This document shows, piece after piece, positions 1 to 7,375 of a stretch of 44,059 bases of DNA. The position numbers and the translations under genes were made by a program. The DNA lies in assembly GCA_964577615.1 (NCBI GenBank), contig CAZNZW010000024.1, positions 1-44,059 of the forward strand, given 5' to 3'. Below the pieces are notes generated by a model. The model was not told the origin of the DNA and made no database searches. It was given only the letters and a program-made list of their open reading frames with translations. This stretch comes from QNYZ01 sp964577615 (GTDB lineage: Bacteria > Desulfobacterota > Desulfobacteria > Desulfobacterales > QNYZ01). The stretch's first letter is position 1; each line of letters begins with the position of its first letter.

Positions 1-1
1 G

Positions 2-2185
2 GGCGTTTTGTCCCTGCCCCTTGTTTTTCTGGTTCGCCGGATCAACGCATATCCAGCCCAACACCTGTCCGACACACTTCCGATGGTTTTAGACATGGCC
101 CGGACCGCGGGCATCATCTTTGCTTTATCACTGGTATTGCCCGTTTTCCTGAAATGGGCACTGCTCGGCCGGGTCCGGCCCGGGAAATATCCGTTGTGGG
201 GGTGGTTTTTCCTGCGATGGTGGCTGGTGGGAAAAGCGGCGGCCCTCTCTCCCCATCCCATCTTTAAAGGCACGCCCCTGATTACTTTTTATTTTCGGCT
301 GATGGGGGCCCGCATCGGACCCGAGGCCCTCATCGACACGCCGTATCTCCACATCCCTGACCTGATCGCCATCGGCCGGCAGACCAGCATCGGCCACAAC
401 ACCCATGTTTTCGGATACGAAGTCCACGACGGGTTTCTGCATTGCCGCCCCGTGGTAATCGGCCAGGGGTGCTTTGTCGGCGCCAATACAATGATCATGC
501 CCGGGGCCACGATAGCCGATGCGGCCTGGCTGGGAGACCAGTCCCTGCTGCCGGGCGACGGCGTTATTCCGGAATGCGAAAACTGGTTCGGATCGCCCGC
601 TGCCCGGCAATCCCGGCCGGACAGCCGCAGCCGGGAGATCACCACGGCCCTGAAAAACCGGTTTGCCGACACCCGGCGCGGGCCGGGATGGCGCGTTAGC
701 CTGGGCGCGCTGCTCCTGCTGCCGGTTCTGTTTCTGGTGCCATTTTCCGCCATGCTGGCCGCCATTGCAACAGTGGTGGCCGCTGTATGGAATTTTGGCG
801 GGATCGGATACCTGCTCGGCGCGCTGCCGGCCGGCATCGTGTTTGTCATCGCCCTTTCCCTGGCCATTGCACTGGGCTTCCGGATCATCCTGCCCCCTGT
901 CGACGCCGGCCTGTATCCGGTCGACAGCTGGCACTACGTTCGAAAATGGGCGGCCGATACCCTCATTGAAACGAGCCTGGTGATGACCAACACCCTTTAC
1001 GCCACCTTGTATCTGCCGCCGTTTCTGCGCCTTCTGGGCGCCAGAATCGGAAAACGGACCGAGATTGCGACCATCGCCCATATCACCCCCGGTCTGCTCG
1101 ACGTGGGAGACGAAAGCTTTCTGGCCGATATTGCCCATGTGGGGCCGTCGTACAGTTACCTGGGGCTTTTCGGCGTTAAACCGGTCCGGATCGGGCGGCG
1201 GTCTTTTGTGGGCAATGCGGCCTTTGTTCCCGGCGGCCGGTCCATTCCCGACGAGTCCCTCATCGGCGTATTGTCGGTGCCTGCCGAAGAAACAATGCCG
1301 GCCGGTTCCACCTGGCTCGGCGTACCGGCGTTTCGTCTGCCCCGGCGGCAGTGCAGCCAGCGCTTTGATGACTCTTTGACCTATACGCCTTCCCGGTCCC
1401 TTTATCTCAAACGGCTGGGATACGAATTTTTCCGGATTATCCTGCCCGGCGCCCTGTTTTCACTCTCCGGCAGCCTGTTCTGGATGGTCTTTTCATATCT
1501 GTCCGACCGATCCGATATCCGGGTGGCGGTCAGCCTTTTACCGGGATTTTTCCTGTTGTCCGGTATTGGCATCACGGCCATCGTCGCCATCATCAAAAAG
1601 ATCCTCATCAGTACCTACATCCCCAGAGTCAAACCGCTGTGGGATATCTTTGTCCGGCGGTCGGAACTGGTGACCGGCCTGTATGAAAGCGCCGTTGTCC
1701 CCGCCCTGCTGGCCCATGTCACTGGAACGCCTTTTGCCGCGCCCGTTTTGCGGCTTCTCGGTGTCCGCGTCGGGAAACGCTGTTTCATTGAAACCACCTT
1801 TATCACCGAATTTGATCTGGTCGATATCGGTGATGACACCGCAGTCGGCTTGATGTGCTCGCTCCAGACCCATCTGTTTGAAGACCGGGTGATGAAAATG
1901 TCTCAGGTCACCATTGGGAACGACTGTTCCGTCGGGCCGCGGGCGGTGGTGCTGTACGACACGGTTTTGAAAAACGGGGTCCGGCTGGATCCCCTCTCCC
2001 TGGTCATGAAGGGCGAAATGCTGCCCGCCGGCACCCACTGGCGGGGATCGCCGGCCGGCCGGGCGCTGCCGGCACAGAACACGGGTATTGCATTGGCCGC
2101 CCCGTCTCTGGTACAATCCCATATACCTACAGACAATGCTAACAGACACGGATTTGCCGATACCCAACCGGCGCGTGCGATTTGA
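2..2185 (+). CDS. Pls/PosA-type non-ribosomal peptide synthetase, C-terminal membrane and tandem-domain part (5' truncated by window)
   Basis: The frame is open to the left edge, so the TTG at 8 is probably not the true start and the N-terminus is missing. What remains alternates membrane segments with three left-handed beta-helix (hexapeptide, acetyltransferase-like) domains. Approximate residues, counted from the TTG, are: TM near 31-55, hexapeptide domain 85-200, two TMs 230-300, second hexapeptide domain 335-450, two TMs 470-540, third hexapeptide domain 575-690. Each hexapeptide domain begins with a similar 'LLGxRxGK' or 'LMGARIGP' signature. This TM/three-tandem-domain architecture is that of the C-terminal half of epsilon-poly-L-lysine synthetase (Pls), where adenylation and carrier domains lie N-terminal and the tandem domains elongate an amino-acid homopolymer. 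The adenylation and carrier domains are not in this window, so the monomer cannot be predicted. The stop overlaps the next ATG (TGATG), which suggests translational coupling. An isolated multi-domain hexapeptide acyltransferase is the alternative. Confidence 0.78.
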   Translation, partial: GVLSLPLVFLVRRINAYPAQHLSDTLPMVLDMARTAGIIFALSLVLPVFLKWALLGRVRPGKYPLWGWFFLRWWLVGKAAALSPHPIFKGTPLITFYFRLMGARIGPEALIDTPYLHIPDLIAIGRQTSIGHNTHVFGYEVHDGFLHCRPVVIGQGCFVGANTMIMPGATIADAAWLGDQSLLPGDGVIPECENWFGSPAARQSRPDSRSREITTALKNRFADTRRGPGWRVSLGALLLLPVLFLVPFSAMLAAIATVVAAVWNFGGIGYLLGALPAGIVFVIALSLAIALGFRIILPPVDAGLYPVDSWHYVRKWAADTLIETSLVMTNTLYATLYLPPFLRLLGARIGKRTEIATIAHITPGLLDVGDESFLADIAHVGPSYSYLGLFGVKPVRIGRRSFVGNAAFVPGGRSIPDESLIGVLSVPAEETMPAGSTWLGVPAFRLPRRQCSQRFDDSLTYTPSRSLYLKRLGYEFFRIILPGALFSLSGSLFWMVFSYLSDRSDIRVAVSLLPGFFLLSGIGITAIVAIIKKILISTYIPRVKPLWDIFVRRSELVTGLYESAVVPALLAHVTGTPFAAPVLRLLGVRVGKRCFIETTFITEFDLVDIGDDTAVGLMCSLQTHLFEDRVMKMSQVTIGNDCSVGPRAVVLYDTVLKNGVRLDPLSLVMKGEMLPAGTHWRGSPAGRALPAQNTGIALAAPSLVQSHIPTDNANRHGFADTQPARAI

Positions 2186-4044
2186 TGGCTCTTATGCGAC
2201 TTCGACACCTCATTATCCTTTTCAGCCTGCTGATCCTCTGGTTCCATCTGGAAATGCCAATTGGACAGATGGATGATTGTCCGGGAATCGGCCACATCGG
2301 GCTCGTCTATGCCAGAGGCGGTGACGGGGGCGGTGACAGTGGCGGTGACGGCGGGCACGGCGGCGGCCACGGGGGCGACAGTGGCTCGGGTGGCAATGCC
2401 GGCGATGGCGGGCACGGGGGAAACAGCGGCTCGGGTGGCAATGCCGGCGATGGCGGGCACGGGGGAAACAGCGGCTCGGGTGGCGGTTCCGGTGGCAATG
2501 CCGGTTCCGGTGGCAATGCCGGTTCCGGTGGCAATGCCGGTGACGGTGGCCATGACGGCGGTGGATCGGGTGGCGGTTCCGGTGGCGACTCGGGCGGAAA
2601 CTCCGGTGATGGCGGACATGGCGGCGGCGGTTCCGATGGTGGTGATTCCGGTGGTGATTCCGGAGACGGCGGGTCAGTTGGCGGCGGTGATGGTGACGGT
2701 GGTCACGACGGCGACAGCCCTGATACGAGTCACGATTCGTCGCATGATACGAGTCACGATTCGTCACATGATACCGACCATGATGATGCCCATGATGCGG
2801 CGCATGCCACGCTGGATCACATCATGACAGAGCACCCCATGGATGACCATGTGGATGATCATCAGGATACTGTTCATCAGCCCCACCATGACGACAACAG
2901 TCGTACCGCGCCCCTCCCGCCCCCGACCGTTGCCGCACAAACCATCACCGACAGATCGGCCGCCGGCGACGGCGGCCTTTTTGAACCCGGTGTTCTCCTT
3001 GCTGTCAATGCCGAACCATCCGATCTGGAAGCGGCCTGGGCAATGGGACTGGCCGTGGAACAGGAAATTGTCCTGCCCAGCCTTGGCATCACTGTCACCC
3101 GTTTTCAGGTGGCAAGAGGGGACAATGCAAGAAACAGCCTTCGTAAGCTGATACACCGGAAATCCGGCGCGCATTACGATCTAAACCATTATTATCGGAC
3201 GGCCGCAACATTCCGGGACGATGATATCCGCAGCTATCCCCGCCGCCAGATCGGCTGGCCGGATCCATCCGGCATGCATGGCCCCCCGGTTCGAATCGGT
3301 ATGGTGGATACCCGCGTCGACCCCGGCATGGCGGCCCTCAAACGGCAACGGATTATCACCCACTCTTTTGCATCCCCAAAAACGCCTTCTCCCGTCCATG
3401 GGACATGCATTGCCGCCATTATCGTCGGCGCACCGGGCAGCAGGTTTCCGGGGCTTCTGCCGTCGGCCACCCTGTTTGCGGCCAATGCTTTTGGCGTCGA
3501 ACGGAACGGCCGTCCACTGGCCTCCGCGATGGCCATTGCCCGGTCTCTCGACTGGCTCGTCGCCAATCATGTTGACGTGATCAACCTGAGCCTCACCGGT
3601 CCGGACAACCGCCTTGTTCAGCTGGCGGTTGCCCGCACGGTCAGACGCCCCATTCCCATTGTTGCGGCTGCCGGCAACCAGGGTCCCGCGGCAGCACCGG
3701 CGTATCCCGCCGCCTACCCGAAGGTGATTGCGGTGACCGCCGTGGACCGTTTTTCACGGATATGGCGGCATGCCAACCAGGGCCGCTACATCGACTTCGC
3801 CGCGCCGGGCGTCGGCATCTGGGTGCCGGACCGCACCGGGCAGGGGTGCTTTCGTCAGGGAACCTCCTATGCCGCGGCCTATGCAACGGCTCTGGCGGCT
3901 GTTTTCCGGTCTCCCGCCCCGCCAGACACCGCCATCGATGCGCTGATTCATCGATTTTGCCGGTCCGTTGTCGATCTTGGCGCTCCCGGCCGGGACCCCT
4001 GTTTTGGCTGGGGGTTGATCCATTTTACGCCCGCGACCCGATAA
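2185..4044 (+). CDS. Secreted subtilase (S8) with Gly-rich repeat region and His/Asp-rich linker
   Basis: I chose the ATG at 2185, overlapping the upstream TGA, over the adjacent in-frame TTG at 2182. The 619-aa product starts with a hydrophobic segment (about residues 8-22) that reads as a signal peptide or anchor. Residues about 45-175 are a low-complexity Gly/Ser/Asn/Asp region built from DNA tandem repeats. Residues about 175-240 are a His/Asp-rich stretch (repeats of DTSHDSSH) that could bind metal. The rest is a subtilisin-type peptidase. Its triad is visible: Asp375 in 'IGMVDT', His405 in 'PVHGT' and Ser561 in 'GTSYAAA'; the oxyanion Asn lies in 'AAAGNQGP'. The catalytic domain is therefore probably active. 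The gene is coupled to the Pls-like synthetase and precedes an ECF sigma/anti-sigma pair, so a role in processing, displaying or degrading a secreted product is possible, but that is inference. Confidence 0.85.
   Translation: MALMRLRHLIILFSLLILWFHLEMPIGQMDDCPGIGHIGLVYARGGDGGGDSGGDGGHGGGHGGDSGSGGNAGDGGHGGNSGSGGNAGDGGHGGNSGSGGGSGGNAGSGGNAGSGGNAGDGGHDGGGSGGGSGGDSGGNSGDGGHGGGGSDGGDSGGDSGDGGSVGGGDGDGGHDGDSPDTSHDSSHDTSHDSSHDTDHDDAHDAAHATLDHIMTEHPMDDHVDDHQDTVHQPHHDDNSRTAPLPPPTVAAQTITDRSAAGDGGLFEPGVLLAVNAEPSDLEAAWAMGLAVEQEIVLPSLGITVTRFQVARGDNARNSLRKLIHRKSGAHYDLNHYYRTAATFRDDDIRSYPRRQIGWPDPSGMHGPPVRIGMVDTRVDPGMAALKRQRIITHSFASPKTPSPVHGTCIAAIIVGAPGSRFPGLLPSATLFAANAFGVERNGRPLASAMAIARSLDWLVANHVDVINLSLTGPDNRLVQLAVARTVRRPIPIVAAAGNQGPAAAPAYPAAYPKVIAVTAVDRFSRIWRHANQGRYIDFAAPGVGIWVPDRTGQGCFRQGTSYAAAYATALAAVFRSPAPPDTAIDALIHRFCRSVVDLGAPGRDPCFGWGLIHFTPATR
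2383..2538 (+). repeat. In-gene tandem repeats coding the Gly-rich region (45-bp x2, 18-bp x3)
   Basis: Two perfect 45-bp copies (2383-2427 and 2428-2472) plus the start of a third encode Gly-Ser-Gly-Gly-Asn-Ala-Gly-Asp-type units. They are followed by three perfect 18-bp copies (2485-2502, 2503-2520, 2521-2538) encoding GSGGNA. Both unit lengths are multiples of three, so copy-number changes would keep the reading frame. Perfect identity between copies points to recent slippage or recombination. Confidence 0.95.
2722..2769 (+). repeat. 24-bp tandem repeat coding DTSHDSSH
   Basis: Two adjacent 24-bp copies differ at one base (gtcgcat versus gtcacat). They encode the His/Asp-rich unit DTSHDSSH of the linker in front of the subtilase domain. 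Further degenerate His-Asp units follow to about 2900. Confidence 0.9.
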
Positions 4045-4118
4045 TGCCATATTACCGTGACCGGGTCTCCGGGCACTGGCGCTGGTCCTTTTGAAACTGA
4101 TTCGGCCATTGATGGAAT

Positions 4119-4622
4119 ATGCGCACACCTGATACCACCGACTTTCGCCACCAGATTGTGGCGCTGCTGCCCCGTCTGCGCCGGTTTGCCTTTGCCCTGA
4201 CCGGTAACCGGGCCAATGCCGACGATCTGGTCCAGACGGCCTGTGAGCAGGCCCTGCGCCGGGAATATCAGTGGCGGCCGGGCTCCCGGCTCGACAGCTG
4301 GATGTTTCGAATTATCCGGAATCTCCGGATCGACCAGACCCGGTCCCCGCGCGCGCGACGCCCCCATCTGCCGCTGGAAGAGTCGGTGGTGTCGTCCGGG
4401 GGAAAAAACGGAGAAACCCGGATGGAAGCCCGGTTGACCCTCGATGATGTTGCCGGCGCCATGAAACGTCTGACAGAAAACGACCGCCTTGTCCTGTCTC
4501 TGGTCTGTGTCGACGGCCGGTCGTATCAGGAGGCCGCCGACACACTGTCCATCCCCGTCGGCACGGTCATGAGCCGGCTGGCACGGGCACGGTGTAAACT
4601 GCATAAAATAGTATATAATTAG
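4119..4622 (+). CDS. ECF-type RNA polymerase sigma factor
   Basis: This 167-aa protein has the two-domain plan of extracytoplasmic-function sigma factors. Region 2 is about residues 12-80, with 'ADDLVQTACEQAL' and a downstream 'SWMFRIIRNLRID' typical of regions 2.2-2.4. Region 4 is about residues 110-160, with the helix-turn-helix 'SYQEAADTLSIPVGTVMSRL'. The length is normal for the family. The gene follows the subtilase by 74 nt and precedes the anti-sigma gene by 25 nt, the usual sigma/anti-sigma operon. It probably directs an envelope-related regulon that may include the upstream synthetase and protease genes; no promoter motif was identified to confirm this. Confidence 0.93.
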   Translation: MRTPDTTDFRHQIVALLPRLRRFAFALTGNRANADDLVQTACEQALRREYQWRPGSRLDSWMFRIIRNLRIDQTRSPRARRPHLPLEESVVSSGGKNGETRMEARLTLDDVAGAMKRLTENDRLVLSLVCVDGRSYQEAADTLSIPVGTVMSRLARARCKLHKIVYN

Positions 4623-4647
4623 ATTATTACACATAATAGGTGAAGCG

Positions 4648-5430
4648 ATGAATGAACTTACGGATGAGCGGCTCATGGCGTATGTGGACGGCGAACTGCC
4701 GCCTGCCGAAGCCAGCCGCATCCAGGCGGCCCTTGAAAACAACCCGGCGGCGCGCCAGCGGGTTGATATTTTTAAAGAGAGCGCGGCCCTGCTCAGCGAA
4801 ACATACGACGCCCCCATCAACGAAGCCGTGCCCCAACAGCTGATTGATACGGTTATGGCGGGTTCGTCCCCCGCCCGTCCGGCGGGAATCATAAATAAAA
4901 TCCGTATCGCCTTCACGGCCGGATTCCCCGGCGGGCGCTGGGTGCCGGCTTACGGCTTGGCCATTCTGGCTGCCCTGGTTGTTGGTATCGGCACCGGATT
5001 TTTTGCCTTTCGCTGGACATCGCCATCGGGCGGCATGGTGTTTTTTCCAGGCAGCGCTTTCAGCCAGGGCCTGGAAACGACTCCCAGCGGCCGAACGTTT
5101 ACTCTGGCCGACCCCTCGGTCCTCATCACACCAGTGGCCACGTTTCAGGATCAGGCGCACCGCTATTGCCGACAATACGAAATGAATCATCGTCGGAACA
5201 ACCAGACGCTGATTTTTGACGGAATCGCCTGCCGGACTCAAGGTGGCCGCTGGCAGCCAGTGGTTCAGATACAGGCCGACACTCCCGGCTCCCGGCCGGT
5301 GGAAACGGCCACCGGATATGTGCCGGCCGGACGAACAGATCTGTTCGATGATGTCATCGGAAAAATCATGGCCACCCCGCCGCTGTCGCCGGATCGCGAA
5401 TCAGCGCTGATCCAGAGTGACTGGCATTGA
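4648..5430 (+). CDS. Membrane anti-sigma factor
   Basis: The N-terminal 'LMAYVDGELPPAEA' with a short helical bundle (about residues 1-70) is characteristic of anti-sigma domains of the RsiW/ChrR-like superfamily. I see no His-x3-Cys-x2-Cys zinc motif, so it is a zinc-free type. One transmembrane helix lies at about residues 98-122. The C-terminal part (about 125-260) would be periplasmic and contains 'DQAHRYCRQYEM' and two Cys residues; it resembles small surface-antigen-like domains, but I cannot name it firmly. The gene directly follows the ECF sigma gene, with AGGTGA ahead of its ATG. It should hold the sigma factor at the membrane until an envelope signal releases it. Confidence 0.85.
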   Translation: MNELTDERLMAYVDGELPPAEASRIQAALENNPAARQRVDIFKESAALLSETYDAPINEAVPQQLIDTVMAGSSPARPAGIINKIRIAFTAGFPGGRWVPAYGLAILAALVVGIGTGFFAFRWTSPSGGMVFFPGSAFSQGLETTPSGRTFTLADPSVLITPVATFQDQAHRYCRQYEMNHRRNNQTLIFDGIACRTQGGRWQPVVQIQADTPGSRPVETATGYVPAGRTDLFDDVIGKIMATPPLSPDRESALIQSDWH

Positions 5431-5516
5431 TCCGGCCGGTATCGGTTTTACCTTCCATTGCCACCCGTTCTGTGGTTCAATGGGCATAATTTAAACCCCG
5501 CAACATCCGGAAAAAA

Positions 5517-7259
5517 ATGACATCATTATTTCACCTCCAGGACGCTTTTAAAGGATTTACCGGTGACCAGGACAAACTCATCTCCCCGGTGGAGACCGTC
5601 CGGCGCCTCAAAGAACGCCTCGGCCGGATCGACCTTGATATCCTGGCGGCCACCGAACGGATCGATACCGGCCGGCTGGGGATTCCCGTTTTTTTCAGCC
5701 GGTGCGGTGAAGACGCCCTGGCCCTGACAGGCACCCGAAAACAGATGGGCAAGGGGGCGACCCCGGAACAGGCCGAGGCCAGCGCGGTCATGGAGCTGGC
5801 CGAACGATTCAGCCTTTTCAGTTTCAGCGGCGCCCCGGCCAATTTTACCGTTGACATCCCGGCCAACCTGAAAGAACAGACCATTATTTCCCATGACATG
5901 ATCGCCCGCTCCGTTCATGATGATTCAAAAGACCTGGGGGCCGCTTTTTCCATCTTTGACCAGCTGCCCATGCGCTGGACCCAAGGCTATAACCTGACAC
6001 GCCGTGAACCCGTTCTGGTTCCGTTTGACTGGTTTTTCACCATTAACGAATTCAATGGTTCGTCGGCCGGGAACTGCCGGGAGGAAGCCCTGCTTCAGGG
6101 GGTCTGCGAAATCGTCGAGCGCCATGTCTCGTCGATCATCAGCCGGGATCGATGCCTCTGCCCGGCCATCGATCCAGATTCGGCCACGGATCCGGTGGTG
6201 CTGGAGATGACCCGGAAGTACCGCCAGGCCGGTATCCGGTTTCACCTGTCCGATTTCACCCTCGACATGGGCATTCCCACCGTGGGAATGCTGGCCTGGG
6301 ACCCGGCTACTTTTCCCCATCTGAGTGAAATTGTCTGGACGGCGGGAACCACGCCCAGCCCCGAAAAAGCATTGAGCCGGGCCATGACGGAAGTGGCCCA
6401 GCTGGCCGGTGATTTCAATCGCTGCACCAATTATGTGGCCAGCGGCCTGCCCAAACCGGCCGGTCCGGATGCCGTCCCATTTATTACAGCGCCCGGACAG
6501 ACTGTCGGTATCCAGGATCTGCCCGATCTGTCCGACAGCAATATCCGGGTAGAAATCGAAAACTGCGTGGCGGCCCTGGCCGCACGGGACATGGATGTCA
6601 TTGCCATCGACGTCACCCACCCGCAGCTGTCCGTCCCGGCTGTTTACACGCTTGTTCCCGGCGCCCATTTCAGAGAGCGGGCCGCCGGCACCAGTGTCGG
6701 CATGTTCACGGCCAAGCTCATCACCGAAAAATTTTCCCCCGCCGATGCCATTGCCCGGCTGAAATCGTTCAACCACGCCCTGCCCCGCAAACACTATATC
6801 CAGTTCTATCTGGGGACGTCGCATCTGGCGCAAAACGATTTTAACGCGGCCCTCGATCATTTTCGCCGCGCGTTGCAGTTTGAGCCGCCCGCAGAGGATA
6901 TTCCCAGCATTTATGTTTACATCGGCACCTGCCTGAAGGAAAAAGGCCAGTACCGGGAAGCCATTGACGCCCTGGCCGAGGGAGAAAAATTCGATACGGA
7001 ACGCCCCGAACTCTATAATCTGATGGGATTCTGTCACTTTAAGCGCCAGAACCACAACGCCGCCATCGACTGTTTCAATAAAGCCCTGGCCCTCAATCCG
7101 GGATCGGCCATCGATTACGCCAATATCGCCGTCAACTGCCGGAAACTGGGCCGCACCGACGAGGCCATCGAATATTTTGAAACAGCTCTGGATCTTGACC
7201 CGTCCATCGCATTTGCCCGTACCGGGCTGACCGAATTGAAAAAACCGGGCACCTGCTGA
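5517..7259 (+). CDS. YcaO-domain protein with C-terminal TPR repeats
   Basis: Residues about 20-420 form a YcaO domain, an ATP-dependent fold that phosphorylates amide backbones during azoline or thioamide formation. Recognisable nucleotide/metal-binding blocks are 'ATPEQAEASAVMELAERFS', 'REEALLQGVCEIVERH' and 'SPEKALSRAMTEVAQLAG'. From about residue 425 to the end (580 aa) there are three to four tetratricopeptide repeats, for example 'YYIGTCLKEKGQYREAI'-like and 'ALALNPGSAIDYANIAVN' units. The Pro-rich C-terminus of classic azoline-forming YcaOs is absent and is replaced by the TPRs. No E1-like partner, TfuA, precursor peptide or dehydrogenase lies nearby, so the substrate is unknown. The gene stands alone between the anti-sigma gene and the sigma-54 activator and ends near a weak terminator. 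Confidence 0.88.
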   Translation: MTSLFHLQDAFKGFTGDQDKLISPVETVRRLKERLGRIDLDILAATERIDTGRLGIPVFFSRCGEDALALTGTRKQMGKGATPEQAEASAVMELAERFSLFSFSGAPANFTVDIPANLKEQTIISHDMIARSVHDDSKDLGAAFSIFDQLPMRWTQGYNLTRREPVLVPFDWFFTINEFNGSSAGNCREEALLQGVCEIVERHVSSIISRDRCLCPAIDPDSATDPVVLEMTRKYRQAGIRFHLSDFTLDMGIPTVGMLAWDPATFPHLSEIVWTAGTTPSPEKALSRAMTEVAQLAGDFNRCTNYVASGLPKPAGPDAVPFITAPGQTVGIQDLPDLSDSNIRVEIENCVAALAARDMDVIAIDVTHPQLSVPAVYTLVPGAHFRERAAGTSVGMFTAKLITEKFSPADAIARLKSFNHALPRKHYIQFYLGTSHLAQNDFNAALDHFRRALQFEPPAEDIPSIYVYIGTCLKEKGQYREAIDALAEGEKFDTERPELYNLMGFCHFKRQNHNAAIDCFNKALALNPGSAIDYANIAVNCRKLGRTDEAIEYFETALDLDPSIAFARTGLTELKKPGTC

Positions 7260-7317
7260 CAATCAACCGAAATGCCATTCGAATCCGTCTGTAGACGCCC
7301 CATCACGAAAAACAGAC

Positions 7318-7346
7318 GTGGTTTATTACAGAACCACCTTGTTTTT
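7318..7346 (+). terminator. Weak intrinsic terminator after the YcaO gene
   Basis: Six-bp arms GTGGTT (7318-7323) and AACCAC (7332-7337) enclose an 8-nt loop and are followed by a short T-run (7342-7346). The stem is short, so efficiency is doubtful. It separates the YcaO gene from the sigma-54 activator gene starting 30 nt further on. Confidence 0.4.
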
Positions 7347-7375
7347 ATAACCGGAATCGTCTAAAGATCCGGATT

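Noticed and set aside
2383..2538. Tandem repeats considered as a CRISPR or minisatellite outside genes
   Set aside because: Units are contiguous, multiples of three and coding; there are no spacers.
2222..2767. Long His/Arg-rich open frame opposite the Gly-rich repeats
   Set aside because: It is the antisense reading of repetitive GC-rich codons (Gly/Ala/Asp become His/Arg/Pro) and has no ribosome-binding site.
3948..4916. Minus-strand 322-codon frame across the sigma/anti-sigma genes
   Set aside because: It spans two convincing plus-strand genes and has no domain signature or start signals.
5925..7262. 445-codon open frame opposite the YcaO gene
   Set aside because: It is a GC-skew shadow; the plus-strand frame carries the YcaO and TPR motifs.
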